A stretch of DNA of 64,000 nt from Bacteroidales bacterium (GCA_015060405.1 SUYN01000016.1:1-64000); one strand, 5' to 3'. Positions 44,586 through 53,547 are shown, numbered from the stretch's first letter. Notes: generated by a model from the sequence alone, not told the origin. Translations and numbers: made by a program.

Positions 44586-46226
44586 ATGAAAAGATTAATC
44601 CACACGATACTATTGCTCTGCTTCGTAACAGGTTGCGGCATAAGGGATGTCCGAAACCAGCTCAATGATGTCGAGTCCTACATTGCCGAGCGTCCGGACA
44701 GCGCCCTTGCAATCATCGAATCGATTGACTCAACAGTCCTTAGAACCAAAGGACTTCAAGCACACCACGCGCTCCTTCACGCAATGGCACTGGATAAGAA
44801 CTACATTGATGTCAAGGATGACTCTCTTGCCCTGACTGCTGTACGTTATTACCAAAAGCATGGCCATAAGAAATATCTGGCGAGGGCACGTTATTATCTG
44901 GCGTTGTCATATTACTATGACAGACAGTACAATAAATCAATAATCGAACTATCCAAAGCTGAACCTATCGCAACAAAATACGATAGCTTATATCTGGGAT
45001 TCGTCAAGGTCCTGCAGGCGGATATACATAATATAAATTATAACTATGTACAAGAGTTGTCCTGTTTGGAAGAAGCCCTGAATATATATACTAAAATACA
45101 AGCTAGCTACTATATGGATATCGCAAAGCTCAGAATTGCCCAATCATATATTAGTAATGACAGACGAGATGAGGCTCAGGTAATTTTTAAAGATTACCTA
45201 AGCAGACAAACATCAATTAACATAAGAAATGCACAATCATACGGCGACTACGCCTTTTTGATGGGGACATGTAATAACCCGGATTTCAACGCATCATCAT
45301 CACTATTTGAGGCAGTAGCAACATTTGAGAATGGTATGTATATGACATATCAGGACTATTGGGCGTGGGCTCATTCGTTATCAAGGATCGGTGAAACTAC
45401 GAAGTCGCAAAGACTAGTCAAGGACTTGAAGCAGGTAGATTCTTCGGGTACAGCATTTTACTTTATGTATCTGATTGCAAAGAACGAAAGAAGATATAAA
45501 GAGGCATTGGAGTGTCTAGAGAATTTTACAGAGCAGAATAACAGTGAAGTCGTGCAGGTTCTAAAACAGTCAGTTTCCACCACACAGCGTGACTACTATC
45601 ATTCACAATACGAAGTTTCCGATTACAAAGCAAAAAACAGGCTGTTGGTTATCATCATCATTCTTATTACTACAACTATGGCTGCATTTATCACAGTTCT
45701 GCTTGCTAACCGTTATAGGAAGAAAAAAGAATTCGAAAAAGAAGAATACATCAGATATGCAGAAGAAATCAACCGCCAATTAAGGGAACTCCAGAAAGAC
45801 TCATACACATCCTTGCAAAAAAGGTATGTCTCGATGTACAAATCCAGATACGAGACATTAAGAGCTCTTTACGAACGTTATACTATGTCTGACGGAAGAA
45901 CGGACGCAGACAAGATTATGTACCGAGAAGTTACTCGCCTCATCGACGAACTCCGTCACGACATTAAGGACAGCAAAGTTCTTGAAAGAATGCTTGACGA
46001 TGATCTTGACGGGCTCCTGTCTACTCTCCGTAACGAGATTCCTGACCTGACAAGAAAGGACCACACTTTGATAGGCTATCTCGCTCTTGGCTTCGACGTA
46101 GTGATGATTTCCCACTTTATGGACTGTTCACCTAATTCAATCTACATCCGAAAGAGTCGTCTGAAGAAGACAATTGAAGATTCTGGTGCAGAGCATAAAG
46201 ACGTCTTTCTGCAAATAATCGGATAA
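44586..46226 (+). CDS. TPR lipoprotein/membrane protein with C-terminal HTH-like domain
   Basis: About 546 residues from ATG 44586, which gives a lipoprotein-type signal (ILLLCFVTGCGI); 25 upstream codons are open but lack signal character. Residues about 30-340 are helical TPR-like repeats. A single membrane segment (NRLLVIIIILITTTMAAFIT) lies near 355-377, then a charged coiled coil (RKKKEFEKEEYIRYAEEINR). The C-terminus (about 485-546, RKDHTLIGYLALGFDVVMIS, NSIYIRKSRLKKTIEDSG) resembles a LuxR-like HTH. Such proteins are common in Bacteroidales and probably signal across the inner membrane; the target is unknown. The gene is AT-richer than those before it. Confidence 0.7.
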   Translation: MKRLIHTILLLCFVTGCGIRDVRNQLNDVESYIAERPDSALAIIESIDSTVLRTKGLQAHHALLHAMALDKNYIDVKDDSLALTAVRYYQKHGHKKYLARARYYLALSYYYDRQYNKSIIELSKAEPIATKYDSLYLGFVKVLQADIHNINYNYVQELSCLEEALNIYTKIQASYYMDIAKLRIAQSYISNDRRDEAQVIFKDYLSRQTSINIRNAQSYGDYAFLMGTCNNPDFNASSSLFEAVATFENGMYMTYQDYWAWAHSLSRIGETTKSQRLVKDLKQVDSSGTAFYFMYLIAKNERRYKEALECLENFTEQNNSEVVQVLKQSVSTTQRDYYHSQYEVSDYKAKNRLLVIIIILITTTMAAFITVLLANRYRKKKEFEKEEYIRYAEEINRQLRELQKDSYTSLQKRYVSMYKSRYETLRALYERYTMSDGRTDADKIMYREVTRLIDELRHDIKDSKVLERMLDDDLDGLLSTLRNEIPDLTRKDHTLIGYLALGFDVVMISHFMDCSPNSIYIRKSRLKKTIEDSGAEHKDVFLQIIG

Positions 46227-46265
46227 AACGTCCTTTCTAACCTCCTAAAATCCCTATTGATTATC

Positions 46266-46317
46266 AATGAGTTACCCAAGTGAAAGAATGCAGATTCTTT
46301 CACCTGGGTAACTCATT
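46266..46317 (+). terminator. Very long hairpin, 24-nt arms
   Basis: Arms 46266-46289 and 46294-46317 pair at 23 of 24 positions around the loop GCAG; the single mismatch is in the middle. It starts 40 bp after the TPR gene stop. No T-tract follows. It may be a terminator or a small palindromic element. Confidence 0.6.
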
Positions 46318-46378
46318 GCTTTACAACACATTACAATTCAAGAAAATCATCATTTGAAAGATTTTAGATCGCTCAAAA

Positions 46379-46411
46379 TTTGTCTGACACAAGAACTGTT
46401 TCTTAAATTTG
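46379..46411 (+). promoter_or_regulatory. Canonical Bacteroidetes promoter
   Basis: TTTG (46379-46382), a 21-bp spacer and TAAATTTG (46404-46411) match the sigma-ABfr consensus fully. An ATG followed by Lys codons lies 28 bp after the -7 box at 46439. Confidence 0.65.
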
Positions 46412-46438
46412 CACCTGAACTTTAAAATCAAAAATCTT

Positions 46439-46677
46439 ATGAAAACAAAATCCATTAATACTTTAGAGATGCTTTTTATCCACCTGCACGAGTATTTAGA
46501 GGTCCAGTGACAGATATGGACCATCCTATGGACACTGTTCTCTATAAGGGTACGTCATCAACTATTCAGATACCTGGTGGAAAGAATTATCGCCTTAATG
46601 TATCAGATGGCTGGTGTAAGTATTATGGATATCATGCTGTTATTATACCAGAAGATGAAGTGATAGTTGTTGATTAG
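46439..46677 (+). pseudogene. Small gene, apparently frameshifted
   Basis: Behind a canonical promoter, ATG 46439 opens MKTKSINTLEM and stops after 23 codons. A different frame, open from 46459 to TAG at 46675-46677, continues with a plausible protein: DAFYPPARVFRGPVTDMDHP then YKGTSSTIQIPGGKNYRLNV, SDGWCKYYGYHAVIIPEDEV and IVVD. One indel near 46460 would join them to a product of about 80 residues. Alternatively the real gene starts at ATG 46516 and gives 53 residues. No family was recognised. Confidence 0.4.
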
Positions 46678-46735
46678 TTATTATTTTTATAATTTTGAAT
46701 CATCTTATACTCATAAATATTCCGTTCTAAAACCG

Positions 46736-47308
46736 ATGAGATCATATTATAATTCCCTGATTATAGGCTTTGCCGTGCTATGTGGCATATTCGTCTCTTG
46801 TTCAAGGACATTGGATGATAATATGCCCCCTGATTTTCATATTGAATTAAAAAATGAATTATTTTTTGATGCAGGACAGAGTAAGAACAATGGTATAGCT
46901 CTGGCAATATGTGTCAGAGGCGATGATATCGACTATCTGAAACAGCCATATATTCTTTCAATTGATGCAATATATGATGGAAATATAGCATTGGCAGGGA
47001 GTTATGATTCTGATGATGAAACTGATCAGAGTGATATAGTTGATGAAATAGATTCAGTTGGAAGTTCTCTGGAAACTGTTCGGCTTTTTGAGGAAGGTAT
47101 GATTAATCGGGGTTATACAGCTTGGACAGAATTTGCAGTGATCTGTGGAGGCGAAGGCAAAGGCGGTTCTTTCAGGCTTAAACTGAATTTTTACGAAACC
47201 GGAGAAGTTCTTTATACAGGAGCTTATACTCTGATCCGAGAATTATGCTTTGATGGAAACTTCAGATTATATGATTACAAACTGATTCCAGGTAGCAGTA
47301 AAGATTAA
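46736..47308 (+). CDS. Hypothetical lipoprotein, paralog 1
   Basis: A 190-residue lipoprotein of unknown function. ATG 46736 gives a clear signal (IIGFAVLCGIFVSCSRTLDD). The body shares a pattern with the next gene: HIELKNELFFDAG, NGIALAICVRGDDIDYLKQP, YILSID and FRLKLNFYETGEVLYTGAYT. No catalytic motif is visible; the regular strand pattern suggests a small beta-sandwich. It is AT-rich and lies 8 bp before its paralog, so the two are co-transcribed. Confidence 0.65.
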   Translation: MRSYYNSLIIGFAVLCGIFVSCSRTLDDNMPPDFHIELKNELFFDAGQSKNNGIALAICVRGDDIDYLKQPYILSIDAIYDGNIALAGSYDSDDETDQSDIVDEIDSVGSSLETVRLFEEGMINRGYTAWTEFAVICGGEGKGGSFRLKLNFYETGEVLYTGAYTLIRELCFDGNFRLYDYKLIPGSSKD

Positions 47309-47316
47309 TCACTATT

Positions 47317-47877
47317 ATGAAACAGCAAGGATACCAAATATTTATCGCTTTATTTGCACTTATTGGAATGTGCTCTGCTTGTTCCGAACCTCATAATGAA
47401 GAGAGCATACCGGAATTTCATCTTGAGCTAGTAGACGAATTATTCCTCAAAACAGCTTATGGCAACAATTATGCTGTTGAAATAGCTATATGCGTAAAGG
47501 ATGGTGATGTAAATTACCTGAAACAGCCATATATACTCTCGATTGACAAAGTATATGGTGGGGATGCTAAAGGAGACATCAGATTGACAAACGGAGTCTA
47601 TGATGAGGAAACCGGTGAATATCAAGTATTAGACGAGATCTGTTCTATTGGAGATCTGGAATCCATAAAGGAATTTAATGACGATATGATGGATCGCGGC
47701 TATAAGGCATATGCAAGTTTTCTGGTCGTAAACAAAGAAGTAATGAGTGCATTCAGACTCAAACTCGACTTTTACGAAACCGGTGAGGTGTTTTACACAA
47801 CTGACTACACGTTGAAACGAACCAGCATTGGTAACGAATCTTCATATAGAATAATGCCTGGAACCTGGTATTATTAA
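47317..47877 (+). CDS. Hypothetical lipoprotein, paralog 2
   Basis: A 186-residue lipoprotein (FALIGMCSACSEPHNEE). It is clearly related to the gene before it: HLELVDELFLKTA, VEIAICVKDGDVNYLKQPYI and FRLKLDFYETGEVFYTTDYT. The N-terminal half after the signal and the C-terminal motif are conserved, while the middle acidic stretch differs. The pair likely arose by tandem duplication. No function can be assigned. Confidence 0.65.
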   Translation: MKQQGYQIFIALFALIGMCSACSEPHNEESIPEFHLELVDELFLKTAYGNNYAVEIAICVKDGDVNYLKQPYILSIDKVYGGDAKGDIRLTNGVYDEETGEYQVLDEICSIGDLESIKEFNDDMMDRGYKAYASFLVVNKEVMSAFRLKLDFYETGEVFYTTDYTLKRTSIGNESSYRIMPGTWYY

Positions 47878-47894
47878 GAATCTATTCAACTGAC

Positions 47895-47990
47895 TCAGAA
47901 GGCAAAGACAACAATCTTCCACATCAGGATGACTGAGACGATGGTCTTCAGGCCTGTGCCGGTGATGAAACCGAGGAAGGAGCCGAGGAT
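47895..47990 (-). pseudogene. 3' fragment of a DUF456 gene
   Basis: Read on the reverse strand this encodes LGSFLGFITGTGLKTIVSV then ILMWKIVVFAF and a TGA stop, nearly identical to the C-terminus of the intact DUF456 protein at 51590-52084. The upstream part of the gene is missing; homology ends at a GAGGATGAG word shared with the adjoining GNAT fragment. Confidence 0.8.
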
Positions 47991-48176
47991 GAGACCCTTC
48001 GGGGCCAGGGAGCAGGACGTGCCTTGCTGCGCAAGGCTGTCTCGTATGCAGCCGACACCCTCAACGCCTCCTCCATCAGCCTCACCTCCAACCCCTCCAG
48101 AACAGCAGCAAGGAACCTCTACCGTTCAGAAGGCTTTGAAGAATATGAAACCGGAGTCTTCCGTCTGAACATCTGA
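47988..48176 (+). pseudogene. 3' fragment of a GNAT acetyltransferase gene
   Basis: The frame reads DETLRGQGAGRALLRKAVSY, AADTLNASSISLTSNPSRTA, ARNLYRSEGFEEYETGVFRL, NI and stops at 48174-48176. It matches the C-terminal 62 residues of the GNAT protein at 43917-44351 at most positions, but has no start and lacks the first half of the domain. It is joined head to head with the DUF456 fragment, so the 5' halves of both genes are gone. Confidence 0.85.
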
Positions 48177-48179
48177 TTC

Positions 48180-48489
48180 CAGGATCCGAAAGCAGCTGGC
48201 AGCTACGGCAACAGCTATCGGCTCTCACAGTGCAATCTTTCTTGAAAACATTGCAGAATAGCCCGTAAGTCAATCGTACCTGTAGAATTCTATCTTTGTC
48301 TCTTTTCCACCAATAACGTTTACAGCCTGTGTCGAGCCATACGCTTGAATATACCGGTAGATTCTGCACCGATGCATCTATACAATACGGATAGATCTCT
48401 ATACGAAACGTCCGTTGTGCATCAGCCACGACCTCTATTTCGAGGGTGCCATACGTATCATGCTTTCCACATGAATTCAAGAATGCCAA
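48180..48489 (-). pseudogene. Possible truncated lipoprotein remnant
   Basis: On the reverse strand a frame starting at TTG 48489 reads LAFLNSCGKHDTYGTLEIEV then VADAQRTFRIEIYPYCIDAS, which looks like the end of a lipoprotein signal, an acylated Cys and beta-strands. An in-frame TGA 12 bp upstream removes the rest of the signal. The later part is Cys-rich and unconvincing, and it runs into the GNAT fragment. A decayed gene is likely but unproven. The remaining bases to 48619 show nothing else. Confidence 0.3.
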
Positions 48490-48619
48490 CTGTATGTGTC
48501 AGATCAGTTGTTAAATTGTACTAAACTGTTATATACTATAGTTTCCGGGGACTTTACGACAAACTTCCCGCAAAGGAGACTATCCTGAATGTCAACATCA
48601 TTTAGTGCTGCGCCTTATG

Positions 48620-50731
48620 TCAGAAATACAAGGTATAGCGCAGTGTAGGCATCACAGGGAAGATGGAAGTCATCTTGACAGCCGGCCTGCTGTACACATC
48701 CTCTGTCAGCGTAATGTAGAAAGGATTCTTACGCCCGTACAGGTTATATACCGCAAAGGTGACGATATAGTCACGTCCCTTTCTCGCTGATACAGCTCTG
48801 AAGTTGATTCCTGCATCAAGCCGATGATATGCAGGAAGCTGGAAATTGTTCGGATACAAGGACTCACTGCCCAGATAGTAACAGCCATACGAAGGAATGG
48901 TAAAGCGGTTGCCGGAACGCAGAATCCAGGTGACATATATGTCTATCAGTTCGTGCGCCTTATACACTCCATTGAGTACAAGATTGTGTCTGTTGTCGTA
49001 CCTGTCACGATACCAGTCACGATAAAAGGCTTCGAAAAAGCGCTGTGACCATGAAAGCGTATATGCGGCGGACACATCCCATCTTTCGCTCTGGAATTCT
49101 CCATAGAACTCGACACCATATGAACGTCCCTTGCCTTCCGTGAACTCGGTTTCCCAAGCCGCCGGGGATGGAAGTACATTACTTCCTGTATATTCATACA
49201 GATGCCGCATGTTCTTCCAGAAACCTGAAAGGTTCAGCAGGAAATGACGGTCGGGCCGCCATTCCGCCTCTGCAGAAACGATCCTCGACCTTACAGGCTT
49301 CATCACGGCTGTCGCCGGCATCCAGAACGATCCGGGGCTATCGCTCCGGAAAGATTCCAGCTGATGCACCGGCTGACTCATTTCCGAGTAAGACATCTTC
49401 AGGGACAGCAGCCTGCTTGGATTATATGAAAGGGCAAGACGCGGTTCCAGGGCATTGTACACCTTGTCTCCTGTCAGGTAAAGAATATATCGCAGACCTG
49501 CATTAAGATAGATGTATGGGGTAACGGTAAATTCATCCTCCGCATATACCGCAATTTCCGGAGAATGATAATATCGGCCGGCCATGGTCTTCTTTTCATC
49601 ATAGCGGACTCTGCCTCTCTCCGTATAGCTATGTGAAAAGGCGACTGGAGAGAACAGGCGGTAGACAGCAGAGGCACCATAGTTCAGCTGATGCCCGCTG
49701 AAGGACTTGTCGGAGAAGTGGATCTTTGTCCCTATGTCCAATACGCTCGAGATGTTGGATTCCAGACGGTAGAGCTTATCATCCTGGAATCTGTCGGAAT
49801 TCTCATGCAATGCATTATAATAGCCGTCAGAAACATAATATGTCGATACCATTTTCCGTCTTGCAGACAAGGTTCTTTCCCATACGGTTGAAAACAAGGC
49901 GTTACCCCACCTGTTGGCATCCTTGTATATGCTTTTGTTCATGGATGATGCTCCGCTAAGCTTCCTGTCAGCATCCTTATAGGACATATAATCAAAGCCG
50001 AGATAGGTGTTGAAGGATATCTTGTCCCTGGTGCTCTTCTGCCAGGTGAACTTGGCATTGAGGTCGGCAAATCCGAAATGTCCATCCCTGGTATAATCAT
50101 TTGAATACGACACATCGGGAATGGAGACTGCTTTAAGGATCGGCCTCAGGAACATTTCCACCCAACTGTATCTCACCGCCACATTATAGGAAAGCACGTC
50201 CTTCCTTATCGGGCCTTCCATCTGGAATCTCCCGTCCGTGACACCTATTGAAAACGAGCCGTGATGCTCCTTCATGTCTCCTTCCTTGACCCTCACATCA
50301 ACCACAGATGAAGCACGTCCGCCGAAATGCGACGGAAAGCCGCCCTTATAGAAATCAGCGGACTGGATCACGTCAGTGTTGAAAGCAGAAAAGATTCCCA
50401 GAAAATGTCCGGACTGATAAAGCGGCACATTGTCCAGAAGATAGAGATTATCGCCGCCGGTTCCTCCACGGACGTTCATCGTGGATGACATTTCATTGCC
50501 AGGGGTGACTCCAGGAAGCATCTGGAGAGTCTTTATCACATCTGGAGTGCTCAGGACGGCCTTGAACTTGAAATCCTTCCTGTCAATCTTGATCATAGAG
50601 GTCTGTGTCTTCCTGTCAGACCTCGGCCTGTAATCCGAGACTATTGCCGAATCCAGCACTTCAGGACTCTGGGCACGGGCAATGATGCAGCCTGCAACAA
50701 GCATCAGATATGCGAAGACGATCCTTTTCAT
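48620..50731 (-). CDS. TonB-dependent outer-membrane receptor
   Basis: A 703-residue receptor (signal ending IIARAQ). The plug spans about residues 40-160 (DVIKTLQMLPGVTPGNEMSS; NVRGGTGGDNLYLLDNVPLY). The barrel ends in MPTLRYTLYF with a terminal Phe. It lacks the N-terminal carboxypeptidase-D-like domain seen in most SusC relatives. Its ATG overlaps the stop of the DUF4249 gene by 4 bp. This pairing is known across Bacteroidetes outside glycan loci; the ligand is unknown. Confidence 0.9.
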   Translation of the reverse strand: MKRIVFAYLMLVAGCIIARAQSPEVLDSAIVSDYRPRSDRKTQTSMIKIDRKDFKFKAVLSTPDVIKTLQMLPGVTPGNEMSSTMNVRGGTGGDNLYLLDNVPLYQSGHFLGIFSAFNTDVIQSADFYKGGFPSHFGGRASSVVDVRVKEGDMKEHHGSFSIGVTDGRFQMEGPIRKDVLSYNVAVRYSWVEMFLRPILKAVSIPDVSYSNDYTRDGHFGFADLNAKFTWQKSTRDKISFNTYLGFDYMSYKDADRKLSGASSMNKSIYKDANRWGNALFSTVWERTLSARRKMVSTYYVSDGYYNALHENSDRFQDDKLYRLESNISSVLDIGTKIHFSDKSFSGHQLNYGASAVYRLFSPVAFSHSYTERGRVRYDEKKTMAGRYYHSPEIAVYAEDEFTVTPYIYLNAGLRYILYLTGDKVYNALEPRLALSYNPSRLLSLKMSYSEMSQPVHQLESFRSDSPGSFWMPATAVMKPVRSRIVSAEAEWRPDRHFLLNLSGFWKNMRHLYEYTGSNVLPSPAAWETEFTEGKGRSYGVEFYGEFQSERWDVSAAYTLSWSQRFFEAFYRDWYRDRYDNRHNLVLNGVYKAHELIDIYVTWILRSGNRFTIPSYGCYYLGSESLYPNNFQLPAYHRLDAGINFRAVSARKGRDYIVTFAVYNLYGRKNPFYITLTEDVYSRPAVKMTSIFPVMPTLRYTLYF

Positions 50732-51570
50732 TGCTGGCCGAATGTAAATATCTCACCTATATAATGATTCACAGCACCGACATAGCCCAGGCCGCCCTCT
50801 ACATTTGTGTAGCTGGAAGGAGACATCGGAGATGCAATCTGATGCAGCCTGCCGTAGTACAGTTCTTTAGAAGGCACACTTATCTTAAGCATCGCATCGG
50901 TCAGGACCTCTGTCCTGATCGTCTTGCCCATAGGGTCTTTGTACTCCTTCCCCACCGGAAGATCATAAGAGATGCTCCACTCCGTATCTCTTTCATGGAC
51001 GAAAAGAATGTCTCTGCTGCCGCTTCCCGATGAAACGAGGATGCCGTCCTGATACTCGTTGCATGTGGTCCTGACATGGAGTTTCGGTGTCAGTGGGATG
51101 CCATTGCCATGGTAATGGTTCATGACCAGGTTTCCTGTAATGGTCATGCCATCCCTTGTCAGCCTGAAGTCTTCAACCAGATCCTCCGGGATTTCCGGTA
51201 CCACGACAGATGCCTTCACGTCAGGCATTCCCGGAGCTGAACAGGAGACTTCGATCCGGTCTCCGGCTTCGAAGTGATGATGTATGGTGTAAGTGTCATT
51301 TATGCCTTTGTCCTCTACATAGTCCTTGACATCGCCGTTTACAGTAAACCACAGAGACGAATTCAGATCCTCATATTCTGTGACACCCGTCCTGCGATCG
51401 TGGGATATCAGGAATTCTCTGGAAACATAAACGACAGTACTGTCTGACTCTCCTGCGACACATTCCAACCTCAAAAGAGCGTCTTCATCTCCCAGTTCAG
51501 GATAAGGGACATAGCTGTCGCATGAAGACAGGAGGACTATCAGCAGGATATGTAACAAAGCCTTGTTCAT
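50728..51570 (-). CDS. DUF4249-like lipoprotein
   Basis: A 280-residue lipoprotein (HILLIVLLSSCDSYVPYPEL). It has beta-rich Ig-like strands (YVEDKGINDTYTIHHHFEAG; VSCSAPGMPDVKASVVVPEI), as in DUF4249 proteins, which regularly precede a TonB receptor. It likely acts as the surface partner of the receptor encoded next, with which it shares a 4-bp overlap. Confidence 0.78.
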   Translation of the reverse strand: MNKALLHILLIVLLSSCDSYVPYPELGDEDALLRLECVAGESDSTVVYVSREFLISHDRRTGVTEYEDLNSSLWFTVNGDVKDYVEDKGINDTYTIHHHFEAGDRIEVSCSAPGMPDVKASVVVPEIPEDLVEDFRLTRDGMTITGNLVMNHYHGNGIPLTPKLHVRTTCNEYQDGILVSSGSGSRDILFVHERDTEWSISYDLPVGKEYKDPMGKTIRTEVLTDAMLKISVPSKELYYGRLHQIASPMSPSSYTNVEGGLGYVGAVNHYIGEIFTFGQQ

Positions 51571-51589
51571 TATACCACGTACTTCGGGA

Positions 51590-52084
51590 TCAGAATGCGA
51601 AGACGATTATCTTCCACATGATGAGGATGGACACTATGGTCTTCAGACCGGTGCCGGTGATGAAACCGAGGAAGGAGCCCACAGCAGCCTTCAACGCGTC
51701 TCCGGCATTCTTGTTTCCCCAGTACAGCTCCGAAAGGAAGGCACCGAGGAAGGAGCCGAGGATCATCCCTACAGGAGTGAAGACGATACCGAGGATGAGA
51801 CCGACCATGGCGCCACGCTCAGCATGACGGCTGCCTCCTGTCAGTTTGGTGAAATACATCGGGACAAAGTAGTCGATCACCGACACCGCTGCAACTACAA
51901 CACCCCATACAATGAGCATCCTCATGGTGACCGGATCACCTGCGGCATTGGTGCCGTTGCCCCATATATACAGAAGAAGAAGGCCTACCCAACTTATGGG
52001 TGTACCGGGAAGTCCCGGAAGAATGCTGCCGGCGATGCCGATTACACCGGCTATGATCGCCAGAATCGAAATGACTGTGTCCAT
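51590..52084 (-). CDS. DUF456 family membrane protein
   Basis: A 164-residue inner-membrane protein with four to five hydrophobic segments and glycine-zipper repeats (GMILGSFLGAFLSELYWG; GSFLGFITGTGLKTIVSILI). It fits the DUF456 family by pattern (GIAGSILPGLPGTPISWVGL at the N-terminus). Function is unknown. It follows the aminopeptidase P gene by 5 bp, and a truncated copy of its 3' end lies at 47895-47990. Confidence 0.82.
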   Translation of the reverse strand: MDTVISILAIIAGVIGIAGSILPGLPGTPISWVGLLLLYIWGNGTNAAGDPVTMRMLIVWGVVVAAVSVIDYFVPMYFTKLTGGSRHAERGAMVGLILGIVFTPVGMILGSFLGAFLSELYWGNKNAGDALKAAVGSFLGFITGTGLKTIVSILIMWKIIVFAF

Positions 52085-52089
52085 ACTCT

Positions 52090-53517
52090 TTATTCCTGTG
52101 CCATTATTTCTTCAATGTCGGAAGACTTTATCGGGAGACGGCAAGGCCCGAGGCGGCGTGCGCCGTCCGCAGTCACAAGTACGTCATCCTCAAGACGGAT
52201 GCCTCCAAAGTCATAGTACCCTTCGAGTTTCGGGTAGTTCACGAACCCCTTGTCGGTGCCCTCCCTCTTCCACTGCTCTATGAGGGCAGGGATGAAATAT
52301 ATTCCCGGTTCGTCCGAGATCACATGACCCGGCTTGAGGTCGCGCGCCATACGCAGGTTGCCCATGCCAAGAAGCGGCGAGCGCTGACGTTCATCGCCAT
52401 ATCCCACATAGTTTTCTCCGAGGTCCTCCATGTCATGCACATCCATGCCCATGTTGTGTCCCAGGCCATGAGGCATGAAGAGTCCGGAGATGCCGCAGGC
52501 TACCATTTCGTCCACATCTCCGCGGACGAAATCCAGGGCCTTCAGCTGTTCGAGCATATATCTTACGGTGGCACAATGCACATCCCAGTATGAAGTGCCC
52601 GGCCTTGTGAGGCTGAATGCAAGTTCATTCGCCTGTTCCACTATATCGTATATCTCACGCTGCCTTGTCGTGAACTTTCCGCTGCACGGATAGGTTCTGG
52701 TGAAGTCGGAAGCATAGTGGGTGTTGCTTTCCGCGCCTGCATCCACCACAAGGAGACGGCCCGGAGTAATGATCTGATGATGCGAATGGTTGTGGAGGGT
52801 CTCTCCGTTCTGCGAAAGGATAGTAGTGAAGGAAGGTCCCCAGCCTTTTGAATATGTGACTCCTTCCATTCGTCCCACAATCTCCTGCTCGAGCACTCCC
52901 GGCTTGCAGCCGCGACGTGCCTCGGTGTGCATCAGGTAGCCGATCTCAGCTGCCTTGTCAAGTTCCTCTATCTCACATTCCTCCTTGATCAGACGCATGG
53001 AAACCACGGCCTTCACAAGCTCCTCGGAAGCACCGCCGGCAGCCACAGGGGCCACCTTGCGTACCGCAGCATTCGCCCGGCCGGTCAGTTCGGCCAGCTT
53101 CATCTGGTTGTAGTATCTTGCAGGAGGCAGGAAGTGAACCGGACGCCCGGCCGCAACGGCAGCAATGACGGCCTTGTCGAACTCAGCCAGCGGCAGAGTC
53201 TTCGCACACCCTATGGCCTCGCCCTTCGAAGCCACCGATGGCTGCGGACCCATCCAGATGATGTCGTCTATGTCCACATCGTTTCCATAGAGACACTCGC
53301 CTGCCGACTCCAGGTCAAGGACCGCAGCGAACCAAGGCTCATCTATTCCCCAATAGTAGAGGAAGTTGCTGTCCTGACGGAACTTGTAGTCATTGCCGCG
53401 GTAGTTGGCCGCAGCGTCCACATTGCCGAGGAACACAGCGATGCCGTGCGCTCCCTGAGCGGCCATCCTCTCAACGAGAGTGCGGCGCCTGTTTACATAT
53501 ACTTCTGAACTGAACAT
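52090..53517 (-). CDS. pepP: Xaa-Pro aminopeptidase (aminopeptidase P)
   Basis: A 475-residue cytosolic M24 metallopeptidase that removes N-terminal residues before proline. The N-terminal creatinase-like domain (about 1-170) precedes the pita-bread domain. Metal ligands lie in VVDAGAESNTHYASDFTRTY (two Asp), FMPHGLGHNMGMDVHDM (His), VISDEPGIYFIP (Glu) and GIRLEDDVLVT (Glu). ATG 53517 was chosen; a TTG four codons upstream is possible. A promoter with ATTG (53579-53576), 20-bp spacer and TATATTTG (53555-53548) precedes it. Confidence 0.92.
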   Translation of the reverse strand: MFSSEVYVNRRRTLVERMAAQGAHGIAVFLGNVDAAANYRGNDYKFRQDSNFLYYWGIDEPWFAAVLDLESAGECLYGNDVDIDDIIWMGPQPSVASKGEAIGCAKTLPLAEFDKAVIAAVAAGRPVHFLPPARYYNQMKLAELTGRANAAVRKVAPVAAGGASEELVKAVVSMRLIKEECEIEELDKAAEIGYLMHTEARRGCKPGVLEQEIVGRMEGVTYSKGWGPSFTTILSQNGETLHNHSHHQIITPGRLLVVDAGAESNTHYASDFTRTYPCSGKFTTRQREIYDIVEQANELAFSLTRPGTSYWDVHCATVRYMLEQLKALDFVRGDVDEMVACGISGLFMPHGLGHNMGMDVHDMEDLGENYVGYGDERQRSPLLGMGNLRMARDLKPGHVISDEPGIYFIPALIEQWKREGTDKGFVNYPKLEGYYDFGGIRLEDDVLVTADGARRLGPCRLPIKSSDIEEIMAQE

Positions 53518-53547
53518 ATCTTTATACAATTATTTACGTCAATCGTA

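Noticed and set aside
48082..48489. A full 135-residue reverse-strand gene
   Set aside because: Its last part is merely antisense to the GNAT fragment and its signal sequence is cut by an upstream stop; only a remnant is plausible.
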